Of a stretch of DNA of 36,137 nucleotides, positions 7,764 through 15,113 are shown one piece after another. Numbering within the stretch: the stretch's first letter is position 1; each line of letters opens with the position of its first letter. The notes beneath the pieces are model-generated. The model saw only the letters and a list, made by a program, of their open reading frames with translations, searched no databases and had not been told where the DNA came from. Source of the stretch: JALOTE01 sp031422195 (lineage in GTDB: Bacteria; Pseudomonadota; Alphaproteobacteria; Rhizobiales; Rhizobiaceae); the NCBI GenBank assembly GCA_031422195.1, contig JANOPZ010000087.1:1-36137 (forward strand), read 5' to 3'. Both the position numbers and the translations under genes were made by a program.

Positions 7764-7945
7764 CAACAACCCGCATCACCGATCCTAAATTGCTGGAGCT
7801 TTTGGTGTGCCCGCTGACCAAAGGCACATTAACCTATGATGCTGAAAAGCAAGAGCTGGTTTCGGCCCGTGCCAAACTGCGCTACCCTATCCGTGATGGC
7901 ATTCCCATACTGCTCGCCGATGAGGCTAAACCTGTTTTAGAATAA
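7760..7945 (+). CDS. Trm112-family (UPF0434) protein
   Basis: A 61-residue protein with PKLLELLVCPLTKGTL, ELVSARAKLRYPIRDGIPILL and a short tail, diagnostic of bacterial Trm112-like proteins. Eukaryotic and archaeal Trm112 activates several methyltransferases; the bacterial role is less clear. Only one cysteine of the usual N-terminal zinc site is visible. It starts within the stop of the Lon-N gene and precedes leuD. Confidence 0.92.
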   Translation: MTTTRITDPKLLELLVCPLTKGTLTYDAEKQELVSARAKLRYPIRDGIPILLADEAKPVLE

Positions 7946-7966
7946 CCCATTTTTCATTGGCGTGGC

Positions 7967-8026
7967 GGGTTGGCCATGCTAAACGCCCAAAAAGACCAAA
8001 TCTAAAATTGCGTTGAAAGCCAACCC
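7967..8026 (+). promoter_or_regulatory. Inverted repeat abutting the leuD start codon
   Basis: GGGTTGGC (7967-7974) and its exact complement GCCAACCC (8019-8026) are 44 nt apart, and the right arm ends at the base before the leuD ATG. If the leader RNA folded this way, the initiation region would be paired. No strong Shine-Dalgarno is seen. Eight bases at this distance could be chance. Confidence 0.3.
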
Positions 8027-8632
8027 ATGAAAAAATTTACCACTCTTACCGGCGTTGCTGCGCCGCTGCCGATCATCAACATCGATACGGATATGATTAT
8101 CCCAAAGGATTATCTCAAAACCATCAAACGCACCGGCCTTGGAAAAGGTCTGTTTGCAGAAATGCGTTTCAAAGATGATGGCTCTATCAATCCTGATTTT
8201 GTGTTGAACAAGGCGGCGTGGAAAGACGCTTCCATTCTGGTTGCAGGTGATAATTTCGGCTGCGGCTCGTCGCGTGAGCACGCGCCATGGGCATTGATTG
8301 ACTATGGCATTTCTTGCGTGATCTCGACCAGTTTTGCCGATATTTTTTACAATAACTGCTTCAACAACGGTATTTTGCCAATTGTAGTTTCAAGCACAGA
8401 TCTTGAAAAGCTGCTGGATGATGCGTCGCGCGGCTCGAACGCAACGTTGACAATTGATCTTGAGGCGCAAACGATCAAAGGGCCAGATGGCGGCACCATC
8501 CAGTTTGAAATCGACCCGGCCCGCAAACATAAAATGCTCAACGGCCTTGATGATATCGGCCTGACCATGGAGCGCGGTCATCAAATTTCAGGCTTTGAAA
8601 ACGCGGTTGCTGCAACACGGCCTTGGATTTGA
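8027..8632 (+). CDS. leuD: 3-isopropylmalate dehydratase small subunit
   Basis: The 201-residue small (swivel) subunit of isopropylmalate isomerase, which with LeuC interconverts 2- and 3-isopropylmalate in leucine synthesis. Signatures are PLPIINIDTDMIIPKDYLKTI, DNFGCGSSREHAPWAL (the substrate-contacting GSSREH loop) and SFADIFYNNCFNNGILP. Length is standard. leuC is not in the window. It ends six nucleotides from the convergent L,D-transpeptidase gene. Confidence 0.97.
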   Translation: MKKFTTLTGVAAPLPIINIDTDMIIPKDYLKTIKRTGLGKGLFAEMRFKDDGSINPDFVLNKAAWKDASILVAGDNFGCGSSREHAPWALIDYGISCVISTSFADIFYNNCFNNGILPIVVSSTDLEKLLDDASRGSNATLTIDLEAQTIKGPDGGTIQFEIDPARKHKMLNGLDDIGLTMERGHQISGFENAVAATRPWI

Positions 8633-8638
8633 AATTGA

Positions 8639-9226
8639 TCAACCCACGGTTTTCATCTGCGTTCCCAGGTTAACGGCTCTTACCAACCGTGTCATATCGC
8701 GGCGGGATACGGCCACACACCCCTCAGTTGGCTGATAGCCTTCACGCGCAATATGGCAAAAAATCGCGCTGCCGTAATTGCGGGCGCGGGTTGTCATGTT
8801 CCAATCGAGCACGATGACGCAATCATAAAGGCTATCATCACGCATCAGCGTTTCATACGAATCGGGATAGGGATGTTTAATAGCGCGATTATAGTTGCGG
8901 TTTTGCGGCGCATCGCACCAGCCAAGACAATGTGAAACCGGCAAAAGCCATGGTTGACGGCACATTTTAGACCAACGGTCCTTGCGGTAAAACCCGAACA
9001 GGATTTTCATTTGCGCCAGAGGTGTTTTGCCGTCGCCCTCATGTTTCAAAATTCCAATACCGCTTTTACCCAGAGCGCAACGCATCACCAAATTGCCAAA
9101 CCGCAATAATCCTTGTTGCGGGTTGCCCGGGCGGGCTGAAACCACAATAACGCGTTGCTGATCATGCAATTGTTTTGGCTTTTGATCACGCGACCGTGAT
9201 CTTGCCATGATTGCCAGTGAAGTCAC
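8639..9226 (-). CDS. L,D-transpeptidase (YkuD) family protein
   Basis: A 195-residue protein with the YkuD catalytic signature: CHIAREGYQPTEGCVAVS, giving a catalytic His (about 158) and Cys (about 170) in the H...TxGC pattern. Family members make or edit peptidoglycan 3-3 cross-links or attach proteins to peptidoglycan. No signal peptide is visible, only a short basic N-terminus, so export is unclear. GTG 9226 is preferred because AAGGGG lies six bases upstream; ATG 9208 is an alternative without such a site. It is divergent from an OmpR-type response regulator, suggesting a shared control region. Confidence 0.82.
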   Translation of the reverse strand: MTSLAIMARSRSRDQKPKQLHDQQRVIVVSARPGNPQQGLLRFGNLVMRCALGKSGIGILKHEGDGKTPLAQMKILFGFYRKDRWSKMCRQPWLLPVSHCLGWCDAPQNRNYNRAIKHPYPDSYETLMRDDSLYDCVIVLDWNMTTRARNYGSAIFCHIAREGYQPTEGCVAVSRRDMTRLVRAVNLGTQMKTVG

Positions 9227-9301
9227 TGTGAGCCCCTTCAATCTTGGTTACAAGACGCGTATCACTATCTTCGAAACAATCTGTTACAAAGGCACAATAG
9301 C

Positions 9302-9985
9302 ATGGCTACCCGTACAATTTTGGTTGTTGATGACGATGATGATTTGCGCGGCACGCTGGTCGAGCAGTTATCGCTCTATGAAGAGTTCAACGTTATCCAA
9401 GAGGCCAATGCGACCAAAGCGGTGCAAACAGCACGCGGCTCAATTATTGATTTATTGATCATGGATGTTGGCTTGCCAGATATGGATGGCCGCGAAGCCG
9501 TTAAACTGTTGCGCAAAGGCGGGTTTAAGGCCCCAATCATTATGCTGACCGGCCATGACACCGATGCGGACACAATTTTGGGTCTTGAAGCCGGTGCCAA
9601 TGATTACATTACGAAGCCTTTCAAATTTGCGGTGCTGCTCGCCCGCATTCGTGTGCAACTGCGCCAGCATGAGCATAGCGAAGATGCTGTTTTCACTGTC
9701 GGGCCATATACGTTCAAACCCTCACAGAAATTGCTGCTCGACCAACGCGGTGGCAAAGTGCGGCTGACCGAAAAGGAAGCGAATATCATTCGGTTTTTGT
9801 ACCGCGCCGACAGAAAGCCAGTGCCGCGCGATACATTGTTGCAAGAAGTATGGGGCTATAACTCCAATGTTACCACGCACACGCTGGAAACCCACGTCTA
9901 CCGCCTACGCCAAAAAATTGAGCGCGACCCGCAGCGTGCGGAAATTTTGGTCACTGATAGCGGCGGATATCGCCTGAACCCCTAA
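9302..9985 (+). CDS. OmpR/PhoB-family response regulator (CenR-like)
   Basis: 227 residues: receiver domain (1-115) with the acidic cluster DDDDD (10-14), phospho-acceptor D55 in IMDVGLPDMDG, T83 and K105; then a winged-helix output domain (about 130-226) with LTEKEANIIRFL, EVWGYNSNVTTHTLETHVYRLRQKIE and a terminal GGYRL hairpin. It controls transcription after phosphorylation by a histidine kinase not present here. Sequence and the divergent peptidoglycan enzyme recall CenR, an essential envelope regulator in alphaproteobacteria; this is a resemblance, not proof. AAAGG precedes the ATG. A good intrinsic terminator overlaps its stop. Confidence 0.9.
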   Translation: MATRTILVVDDDDDLRGTLVEQLSLYEEFNVIQEANATKAVQTARGSIIDLLIMDVGLPDMDGREAVKLLRKGGFKAPIIMLTGHDTDADTILGLEAGANDYITKPFKFAVLLARIRVQLRQHEHSEDAVFTVGPYTFKPSQKLLLDQRGGKVRLTEKEANIIRFLYRADRKPVPRDTLLQEVWGYNSNVTTHTLETHVYRLRQKIERDPQRAEILVTDSGGYRLNP

Positions 9986-10001
9986 GGCGATGAAATTTTT
10001 T
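9969..10001 (+). terminator. Rho-independent terminator after the response regulator
   Basis: ATCGCC (9969-9974) pairs with GGCGAT (9986-9991) around an 11-nt loop that contains the stop codon, followed by GAAA and six T. The short stem and clear T run fit an intrinsic terminator. Confidence 0.6.
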
Positions 10002-10045
10002 CAGTAAATGGTTGCGGTTGCTTTAAAAAATGCGACAAGCGACCT

Positions 10046-10495
10046 ATGGCGTTGGAAAATGATATTGCAGTTTTGGCCCAAGTCGCTTTGTTCACCAGTC
10101 TTGGTGAAGAGCAATTGCGCCTGATCGCATTTGGGGCCGAACCGCTCAAATTGGAAGCGGGCCGGCTGTTATGCCGGTCAGGCGAAACTGCGGATGGCGG
10201 CTTTGTGTTGGTCTCTGGCACATTGGCCCAATTGAGTGATAGTACTCAAAAAACTGAACGCCACTTTGAAGGGCCAGGAACGTTAATCGGTGAATTGTCA
10301 CTTTTGACCCGCTGCGTTTGGCAAAGTACTCTTGTGGCTCAAACCTATTGCCGCTTGCTCAGACTGCCGCGTCCTTTATTCCGGCGCATCTTGGAGGAAT
10401 ACCCGCATACGGCTCTCGAACTTGAGAAAATCCTGACCGCCGATTTATCGGCAAAAGTCCGGCAGATGGAAAACGCTGCCAAGAAATTGGGTTAA
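10046..10495 (+). CDS. Cyclic-nucleotide-binding-domain protein lacking the phosphate Arg
   Basis: A 149-residue stand-alone cNMP-binding (Crp/Fnr sensor type) domain without a helix-turn-helix. The beta-roll (about 20-100) and C-helix (about 105-145) are complete: LFTSLGEEQLRLIAFGAE, GRLLCRSGETADGGFVLVSG, then the phosphate-binding cassette. In that cassette G82-E83-L84 are normal, but aligning with E. coli CRP puts Gln93 (VWQST) where CRP has Arg82, the residue that holds the cyclic phosphate. It may therefore bind another ligand or none. Fifth of the neighbourhood: it follows the response regulator by 60 nt but after a terminator. Its stop is inside a 16-bp tandem repeat. Confidence 0.85.
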   Translation: MALENDIAVLAQVALFTSLGEEQLRLIAFGAEPLKLEAGRLLCRSGETADGGFVLVSGTLAQLSDSTQKTERHFEGPGTLIGELSLLTRCVWQSTLVAQTYCRLLRLPRPLFRRILEEYPHTALELEKILTADLSAKVRQMENAAKKLG

Positions 10496-10534
10496 AATTG
10501 AACTAGATTAAAATTTAACTGAGTTAAATCAAAC
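10492..10534. repeat. 16-bp tandem repeat (2.4 copies) between two genes
   Basis: TTAAAATTGAACTAGA (10492-10507) is followed by TTAAAATTTAACTGAG (10508-10523) and TTAAATC, filling the whole gap between the cyclic-nucleotide-domain gene and the GNAT gene. The first gene's TAA stop (10493-10495) is in the first unit and the GNAT ATG follows the last. Confidence 0.8.
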
Positions 10535-11086
10535 ATGATTATCCGTGATTGCCTGCCTGAAGATATGCTCCAAGTCACTGAGATTTATCATCATGCGGTT
10601 ACACATTTTGCTGCCACCTATGAGCTTGAGACACCGACATTTGCTGAAATGTCCAAGCGCCGTGAAACGATTTTGCGGCGCGGCTTTCCTTATATTGTAG
10701 CTGAACAGAACGGTGTTATTCTCGGGTTTGCCTATGGCAACATGTTCCGGGAGCGTATGGCTTACCGGTTTCTGGTTGAAGATTCCATTTATCTCAGCCC
10801 CGACGCGCAACGAAAAGGCGTCGGTTCAGCTTTACTTGGCGCGTTGATGGAACAATGCACCAAACGCGGCTTTCGCCAAATGGTCGCCATTATCGGTGAC
10901 AGTGAAAACTCATTGGGCTCCATTAACGTTCATCGCCGCTTGGGCTTTTCTGAATCAGGCCGTATGGTGGGTTCCGGTTTCAAATTTGGCCGCTGGCTCG
11001 ACACATTGGTGATGCAAATTTCGCTCAACGGTGGCCGCGATACCCTGCCGGGCGGCAACAGTATCGCCGATAAACTGCAGCCTTAA
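10535..11086 (+). CDS. GNAT N-acetyltransferase (Pat/MnaT-like)
   Basis: 183 residues with a complete GNAT fold: MIIRDCLPEDMLQVTEIYHHAV (strand 1/helix 1), IVAEQNGVILGFAYG, VEDSIYLSPDAQRKGVGSALLGALM with the acetyl-CoA loop QRKGVGSAL, and the late GDSENSLGSINVHRRLGF. The VEDSIYLSP and N-x-xSI-x-x-H-x-x-LGF patterns are those of the phosphinothricin acetyltransferase/YncA (MnaT) branch, which acetylates methionine-sulfone/sulfoximine-like amino acids or related compounds. Exact substrate unknown. The extended glycine-rich C-terminus is unremarkable. It converges on the DUF2794 gene. Confidence 0.85.
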   Translation: MIIRDCLPEDMLQVTEIYHHAVTHFAATYELETPTFAEMSKRRETILRRGFPYIVAEQNGVILGFAYGNMFRERMAYRFLVEDSIYLSPDAQRKGVGSALLGALMEQCTKRGFRQMVAIIGDSENSLGSINVHRRLGFSESGRMVGSGFKFGRWLDTLVMQISLNGGRDTLPGGNSIADKLQP

Positions 11087-11149
11087 ACCGGTCCCAGAAC
11101 TTGCTGAATCATGATCGAATGACATACCAGTCAACAATTCAACGTCGCC

Positions 11150-11521
11150 CTAGAATCTGCCTTTTTTGGCATCGGCCAGTTTGAGCAAACGCTCGAACAC
11201 AGTCAGCACCGCTTTAATCTCATTGCCGCGTTTTAGGATGCGCCCGTCTGAGCCGTGCACCGCAAACGCGCCCTGCTTGGTACCGGGTATTTTTTTGATG
11301 CAAAACAACGGCGCTTCATGCGCACGCTTGAACACCGCAAACACGGCGTGATCTGGTAAATGCGACAAAGCATAGTCTCGCCATTCACCGGCGCCAACCA
11401 TCATGGAATAAATACGCAAGATGGCATCCAGCTCGTTGCGATGAAACGTAATGGGCAGCCGGTCGCGGCCACCACGGGCCGCGTTCAGCTCAATCACTTC
11501 GCCAACGGTTTCTAAAGCCAC
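11150..11521 (-). CDS. DUF2794-family protein
   Basis: 123 residues. The blocks ITFHRNELDAILRIYSMMVGAGEWRDYALSHLPD, AVFAVFKRAHEAPLF and QGAFAVHGSDGRILKRGNEIKAVL match DUF2794, a family confined largely to alphaproteobacteria and of unknown function. The start at GTG 11521 is preferred to GTG 11530 because TGAGG is about eight bases upstream of it. It lies 54 nt downstream of acs in the same direction, so it may be co-transcribed. Confidence 0.85.
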   Translation of the reverse strand: MALETVGEVIELNAARGGRDRLPITFHRNELDAILRIYSMMVGAGEWRDYALSHLPDHAVFAVFKRAHEAPLFCIKKIPGTKQGAFAVHGSDGRILKRGNEIKAVLTVFERLLKLADAKKGRF

Positions 11522-11583
11522 CAGAGCCACCTCAAATCACATGACAGTTTTGTGAAATTGGCGCGGATAAGCGTGTTTGGCAA

Positions 11584-13536
11584 TTAGTCTTTTCTGTTTT
11601 GCCGGTTGGCAATCAAATCATCCACCACGCTTGGGTCGGCCAAGGTTGATGTATCACCCAATGCGCCAAAATCATCTTCAGCGATTTTGCGCAAAATACG
11701 CCGCATGATTTTGCCGGAGCGGGTTTTTGGAAGGCCCGGCGCAAACTGGATTTTGTCGGGCGCGGCAAATGGCCCGATTTCCGAGCGAACATGGGCAACA
11801 AGCCCTTTGCGCAAGGCATCATTGCCTTCCTCACCTGCCATCAAAGTGACATAGCAGTAAATGCCCTGACCCTTAATATCATGCGGATAGCCGACAACTG
11901 CCGCTTCAGACACCAGATCATGGCTGACCAGGGCCGACTCTACTTCGGCCGTACCCATTCGGTGGCCAGAAACATTGAGCACATCGTCAACACGTCCCGT
12001 GATCCAATAATCCCCGTCTGCATCGCGCCGGGCACCATCACCGGTAAAATATTTGCCCGGATAGGTCGAAAAATAGGTCTGGATGAAGCGCTCGTGATCA
12101 CCAAACACCGTCCGCGCTTGGCCGGGCCAACTATCAATGATACACAAATTGCCCTCAGCCTTGGTTTCGGTCTGAACCATGCCTTCATTATCAACGATTT
12201 GCGGCTGAATACCAAAGAACGGCCGCGTTGCCGAACCGGGTTTCAATGGGGTTGACCCGGGCATGGGCGAAATCAAAATACCGCCAGTTTCGGTTTGCCA
12301 CCACGTGTCAACGATGGGACAGCGCCCATCCCCGACGATATGGTAATACCACTCCCATGCTTCAGGATTGATAGGTTCACCCACAGAACCAAGCAACCGG
12401 AGCGATTTGCGCGAGGTGCTTTTCACCAACGCATTGCCTTGCTGCATGAGTGCACGCAAAGCTGTTGGTGCGGTATAAAAAATATTGACCTGATGCTTGT
12501 CGATAACTTCCCAAAAGCGGGCATTGGTTGGGAAACTTGGCACACCTTCAAACATCAGAGTTGTTGCGCCATTGGCCAGCGGGCCATAAACAATATAGCT
12601 GTGACCTGTCACCCAGCCGACATCGGCGGTGCACCAGTAAATTTCGCCCTCATGGTAATCAAACACATACTCATGGGTCATGGAGGCATAAACAAGATAG
12701 CCGCCAGTGGTATGGAGAACGCCCTTGGGTTTACCGGTTGAGCCTGATGTATAAAGAACAAACAAGGGATCTTCAGCGCGCATTTTAACCGGCGCACAAT
12801 CCGGTTTGGCCTTTGCCATTTCAACATGGTACCAAAGATCACGGTCCTCGAACCAATCAATTTTGCCGCAGGTACGGCGGACAACCAAAACTTTTGCAAC
12901 CGTGATGCCTTCACGTGCTGCGATGCTGACAGCCTTATCAGTATTGGCTTTGAGCGGCACGGTTTTACCGCCGCGCAGGCCTTCATCGGCCGTGATTACA
13001 AAATCTGAGCGGCAATCCACAATACGGCCGGCCAAGGCATCCGGCGAAAAACCACCAAATACGATCGAATGAATGGCCCCGATACGGGTACAAGCCAGCA
13101 TTGCAAATGCTGCTTCGGGTATCATCGGCATATAGATTGTAACGCGATCTCCTTTTTTAACACCGTTGGCCTTCATCACATTGGCCAAGCGGCAGACCTG
13201 TTCATACAATTGGCGATAAGTGATTTTGCGATCTTCATAAGGGTTATCGCCTTCCCAAATTATCGCCGTCTGGTCGCCGCGCTTTTTCAAATGCCGGTCG
13301 ATGCAATTGTACGATACGTTGGTTAGGCCGTCTTCATACCATTTGATCGAAACATTGCCGGTAAATTTGGTATTTTTCACCTTGGTATAGGGCTTAAACC
13401 AATCAATCCGTTTGCCATGCTTATCCCAAAAGCCATCCGGATCTTTGATCGATTGCTTGTACCATTTTTGATAGGTGTCATTATCAATCAGTGCATTTTT
13501 GGCTGCGGCTTTGGAAACTGGATAAAGCTTAGTCAC
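11584..13536 (-). CDS. acs: Acetyl-CoA synthetase (AMP-forming)
   Basis: 650 residues, exactly the family's usual size. It activates acetate through acetyl-AMP to acetyl-CoA in the cytosol. Motifs: the ATP/AMP P-loop YTSGSTGKPKGVLHTTGGYL, the DVGWVTGHSY and WWQTETGG adenylation motifs, YFTGDGARRDADGDYWITGRVDDV (hinge), and PKTRSGKIMRRILR with the catalytic Lys609, which is the residue acetylated in enteric Acs. The start is GTG 13536, chosen because GGGAGG (13544-13549) lies seven bases upstream; the open frame extends to 13602 without such support. A 402-nt AT-rich spacer separates it from the divergent M15-like gene and presumably holds its promoter. Confidence 0.97.
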   Translation of the reverse strand: MTKLYPVSKAAAKNALIDNDTYQKWYKQSIKDPDGFWDKHGKRIDWFKPYTKVKNTKFTGNVSIKWYEDGLTNVSYNCIDRHLKKRGDQTAIIWEGDNPYEDRKITYRQLYEQVCRLANVMKANGVKKGDRVTIYMPMIPEAAFAMLACTRIGAIHSIVFGGFSPDALAGRIVDCRSDFVITADEGLRGGKTVPLKANTDKAVSIAAREGITVAKVLVVRRTCGKIDWFEDRDLWYHVEMAKAKPDCAPVKMRAEDPLFVLYTSGSTGKPKGVLHTTGGYLVYASMTHEYVFDYHEGEIYWCTADVGWVTGHSYIVYGPLANGATTLMFEGVPSFPTNARFWEVIDKHQVNIFYTAPTALRALMQQGNALVKSTSRKSLRLLGSVGEPINPEAWEWYYHIVGDGRCPIVDTWWQTETGGILISPMPGSTPLKPGSATRPFFGIQPQIVDNEGMVQTETKAEGNLCIIDSWPGQARTVFGDHERFIQTYFSTYPGKYFTGDGARRDADGDYWITGRVDDVLNVSGHRMGTAEVESALVSHDLVSEAAVVGYPHDIKGQGIYCYVTLMAGEEGNDALRKGLVAHVRSEIGPFAAPDKIQFAPGLPKTRSGKIMRRILRKIAEDDFGALGDTSTLADPSVVDDLIANRQNRKD

Positions 13537-13938
13537 AGAAATACCTCCCGAATATATGAACCTAGAATTAGCATGAGTTGCCGCAGCATCAAGCGGTTCC
13601 ATGGGATTTATGCGGTATGAAACCGCCTATTTTAATTTCTTAATATAAGGATAAATTTTATAGTATATATTATCGGCTATTTAGATAACTACTTTAATTC
13701 AGAGAATCATATTGCTGAGCATCACCCATTATTTTAAGATATAATCACGTTAGCGGAATATGTCGTAATATTGCATATAAGTGATGAGTTGAATACTTTT
13801 CATGCCACATTCACCGTGCAGAGCAAACGCTTAAGCGGGTGCCAGCGACAGGGCAGCACCTACAATTTAACAGCCGCAACTGGCGCATAACAGACTCAAT
13901 GAAGTCTGCCGGTTAGCCTCTGGAGACGGAATATCCTT
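13537..13938. other. Divergent intergenic region, acs and M15-like gene
   Basis: 402 nt without a convincing gene; positions 13625-13800 are markedly AT-rich compared with the neighbourhood. Small structures visible: a GCGGT/ACCGC hairpin (13612-13626) followed by a T-rich tract; a 10-bp palindrome CGCTTAAGCG (13828-13837); a GGTGC/GCACC hairpin (13838-13860); and CAGACT/AGTCTG (13891-13908) in the leader of the metallopeptidase gene. These may be operators or leader structure; I cannot assign promoters reliably. Confidence 0.5.
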
Positions 13939-14460
13939 ATGATTATGTTGAATAATGTGCGGGTAAGCCGCGCAATTGCGTTGCTTTTTGTATGTATGTC
14001 ACTTTCGTTTGGAGCAGAAACCACACAAGCAGGCCCCATTAAAAACCCGTGGGAAAGTTTGGCTCCGGCGCTTTTCAATGATGAAGAGATTTTTCTCGAA
14101 CCCAATGAATTTGACGCCATGGATGCGTTTGAATTGGCGGCGGTGCCAACCGGTCAGCGGATCAAGTGGTCAGCTCCCTCCAATTGTGTTCCAGCCGGCC
14201 TCAAAGGTGTCATTCAAAAAGTTGCTGCCAAATACGGACCGGTCACGGTCAACTCAACCGCACGCTCACGCGCGAAAAATACCAGCGTCGGCGGGCGTTC
14301 CAAATCATTTCATCTGGGGTGCCGCGCCGTGGATTTCCGCGTGCATGGTTCATCCAAGGGCCTGATCGGGTTTTTGGCGGCACAGAAAAATATTGGCGGT
14401 ATCAAGCGCTATTCATCCGGCTTCTATCACATTGACAATGGCCCAAGACGCAGCTGGTAA
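13939..14460 (+). CDS. Secreted M15-like (YcbK/DUF882) metallopeptidase
   Basis: 173 residues. An N-terminal signal peptide is clear: basic start, hydrophobic core about 11-25, probable cleavage after ETTQA (31). The C-terminal half is a D-Ala-D-Ala carboxypeptidase-like M15 domain: VTVNSTARSRAKN, KSFHLGCRAVDFRV with zinc ligands H125 and D132, and SSGFYHIDNGPRRSW with H164. Such proteins cleave or bind peptidoglycan peptides in the periplasm. The GGAG site is about 13 bases before the first ATG, so the second ATG (13945) may be used less well or not at all. A hairpin is present in the leader. Confidence 0.82.
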   Translation: MIMLNNVRVSRAIALLFVCMSLSFGAETTQAGPIKNPWESLAPALFNDEEIFLEPNEFDAMDAFELAAVPTGQRIKWSAPSNCVPAGLKGVIQKVAAKYGPVTVNSTARSRAKNTSVGGRSKSFHLGCRAVDFRVHGSSKGLIGFLAAQKNIGGIKRYSSGFYHIDNGPRRSW

Positions 14461-14493
14461 TAGAGCTGAATTTAGCCATCGAGACCATTTGAA

Positions 14494-14964
14494 ATGCCAG
14501 TGATCCGCGCTAAAAATGCTCTGAAAGACGGTCGCACAGATGGCGACCCGCGCTTGCATTTTTCAGCTGATTTGTTGAGCGATACCGGCGGTCTGACGCA
14601 GTTTGGCGCGTTCACTGAAACGCTGCCGCCCGGCGCACATTCCTCAGAACTGCATTGGCACGAAAAAGAAGACGAGTTTGTCTATGTGCTGTCCGGCACG
14701 GTGACGCTTGTAGAAGGGGATGAAAACGGCCTCACCGCAACTGAACTTAGCGCAGGTGATGCCGCAACCTTCAAAGCGGGTGTCCCATTAGGCCATAGTC
14801 TGCAAAATCGGTCTGTTGATGTTGCCACCTATCTCGTGGTCGGCACCCGCACCACCAATGATCATTGGCACTACCCGATTAAAGACGAACACGTGGCGCG
14901 TGATGGCAAAAAGCGGGTGGTGAAGAACGGCAAAGGCGAGATCATCAGAGAATATGAAGCTTAG
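14494..14964 (+). CDS. Cupin-domain protein
   Basis: 156 residues with a single cupin barrel. Motif 1 is GAHSSELHWHEKEDEFVYVLSG, giving metal-ligand candidates H54, H56 and E61, and motif 2 is GDAATFKAGVPLGHSLQN with its His. The set resembles metal-dependent cupins, but the reaction cannot be predicted. The C-terminal part (NDHWHYPIKDEHVARDGKKRVV) is typical of a common proteobacterial subfamily. It starts 33 nt after the metallopeptidase gene and ends in a long imperfect hairpin. Confidence 0.85.
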   Translation: MPVIRAKNALKDGRTDGDPRLHFSADLLSDTGGLTQFGAFTETLPPGAHSSELHWHEKEDEFVYVLSGTVTLVEGDENGLTATELSAGDAATFKAGVPLGHSLQNRSVDVATYLVVGTRTTNDHWHYPIKDEHVARDGKKRVVKNGKGEIIREYEA

Positions 14965-15004
14965 AACAACGGACGTTCCGATAGAATGGAACTGTTGCTC
15001 TAAG
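14960..15004 (+). terminator. Long imperfect hairpin at the cupin gene end
   Basis: CTTAGA, CAAC and GTTCC pair with GGAAC, GTTG and TCTAAG, interrupted by small bulges and closed by an 8-nt loop. It is followed by TCTTTGTTTG. It includes the cupin stop codon and probably ends that transcript. Confidence 0.55.
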
Positions 15005-15027
15005 TCTTTGTTTGTCGCAGCGTTCAA

Positions 15028-15054
15028 GCAAAAAACCGAACCCACCTTTTTTGC
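15028..15054 (-). terminator. Possible purH terminator
   Basis: GCAAAAAA and TTTTTTGC form a perfect 8-bp stem around an 11-nt loop, so either strand ends in six T. It lies 45 nt past the purH stop. The stem is AT-rich and thus weak. Confidence 0.35.
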
Positions 15055-15059
15055 ACGAT

Positions 15060-15113
15060 GCTTTAATGGCTTTAATAGCTTTAATAGCTTTAATGGCTTT
15101 AATGCCTGAAATG
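15060..15113. repeat. 9-bp tandem repeat with stacked stops at the purH end
   Basis: Five copies of GCTTTAATG/GCTTTAATA plus a diverged sixth. On the purH strand each copy contains TAA in the same frame (15063, 15072, 15081, 15090 and 15099 as left ends), so purH ends with its own TAA followed by four more in-frame TAA codons every nine bases. Confidence 0.95.

Noticed and set aside
10492..10534. CtrA-type sites (TTAA-N7-TTAA) upstream of the GNAT gene
   Set aside because: Several TTAA occur but none are seven bases apart; they come from the 16-bp tandem repeat.
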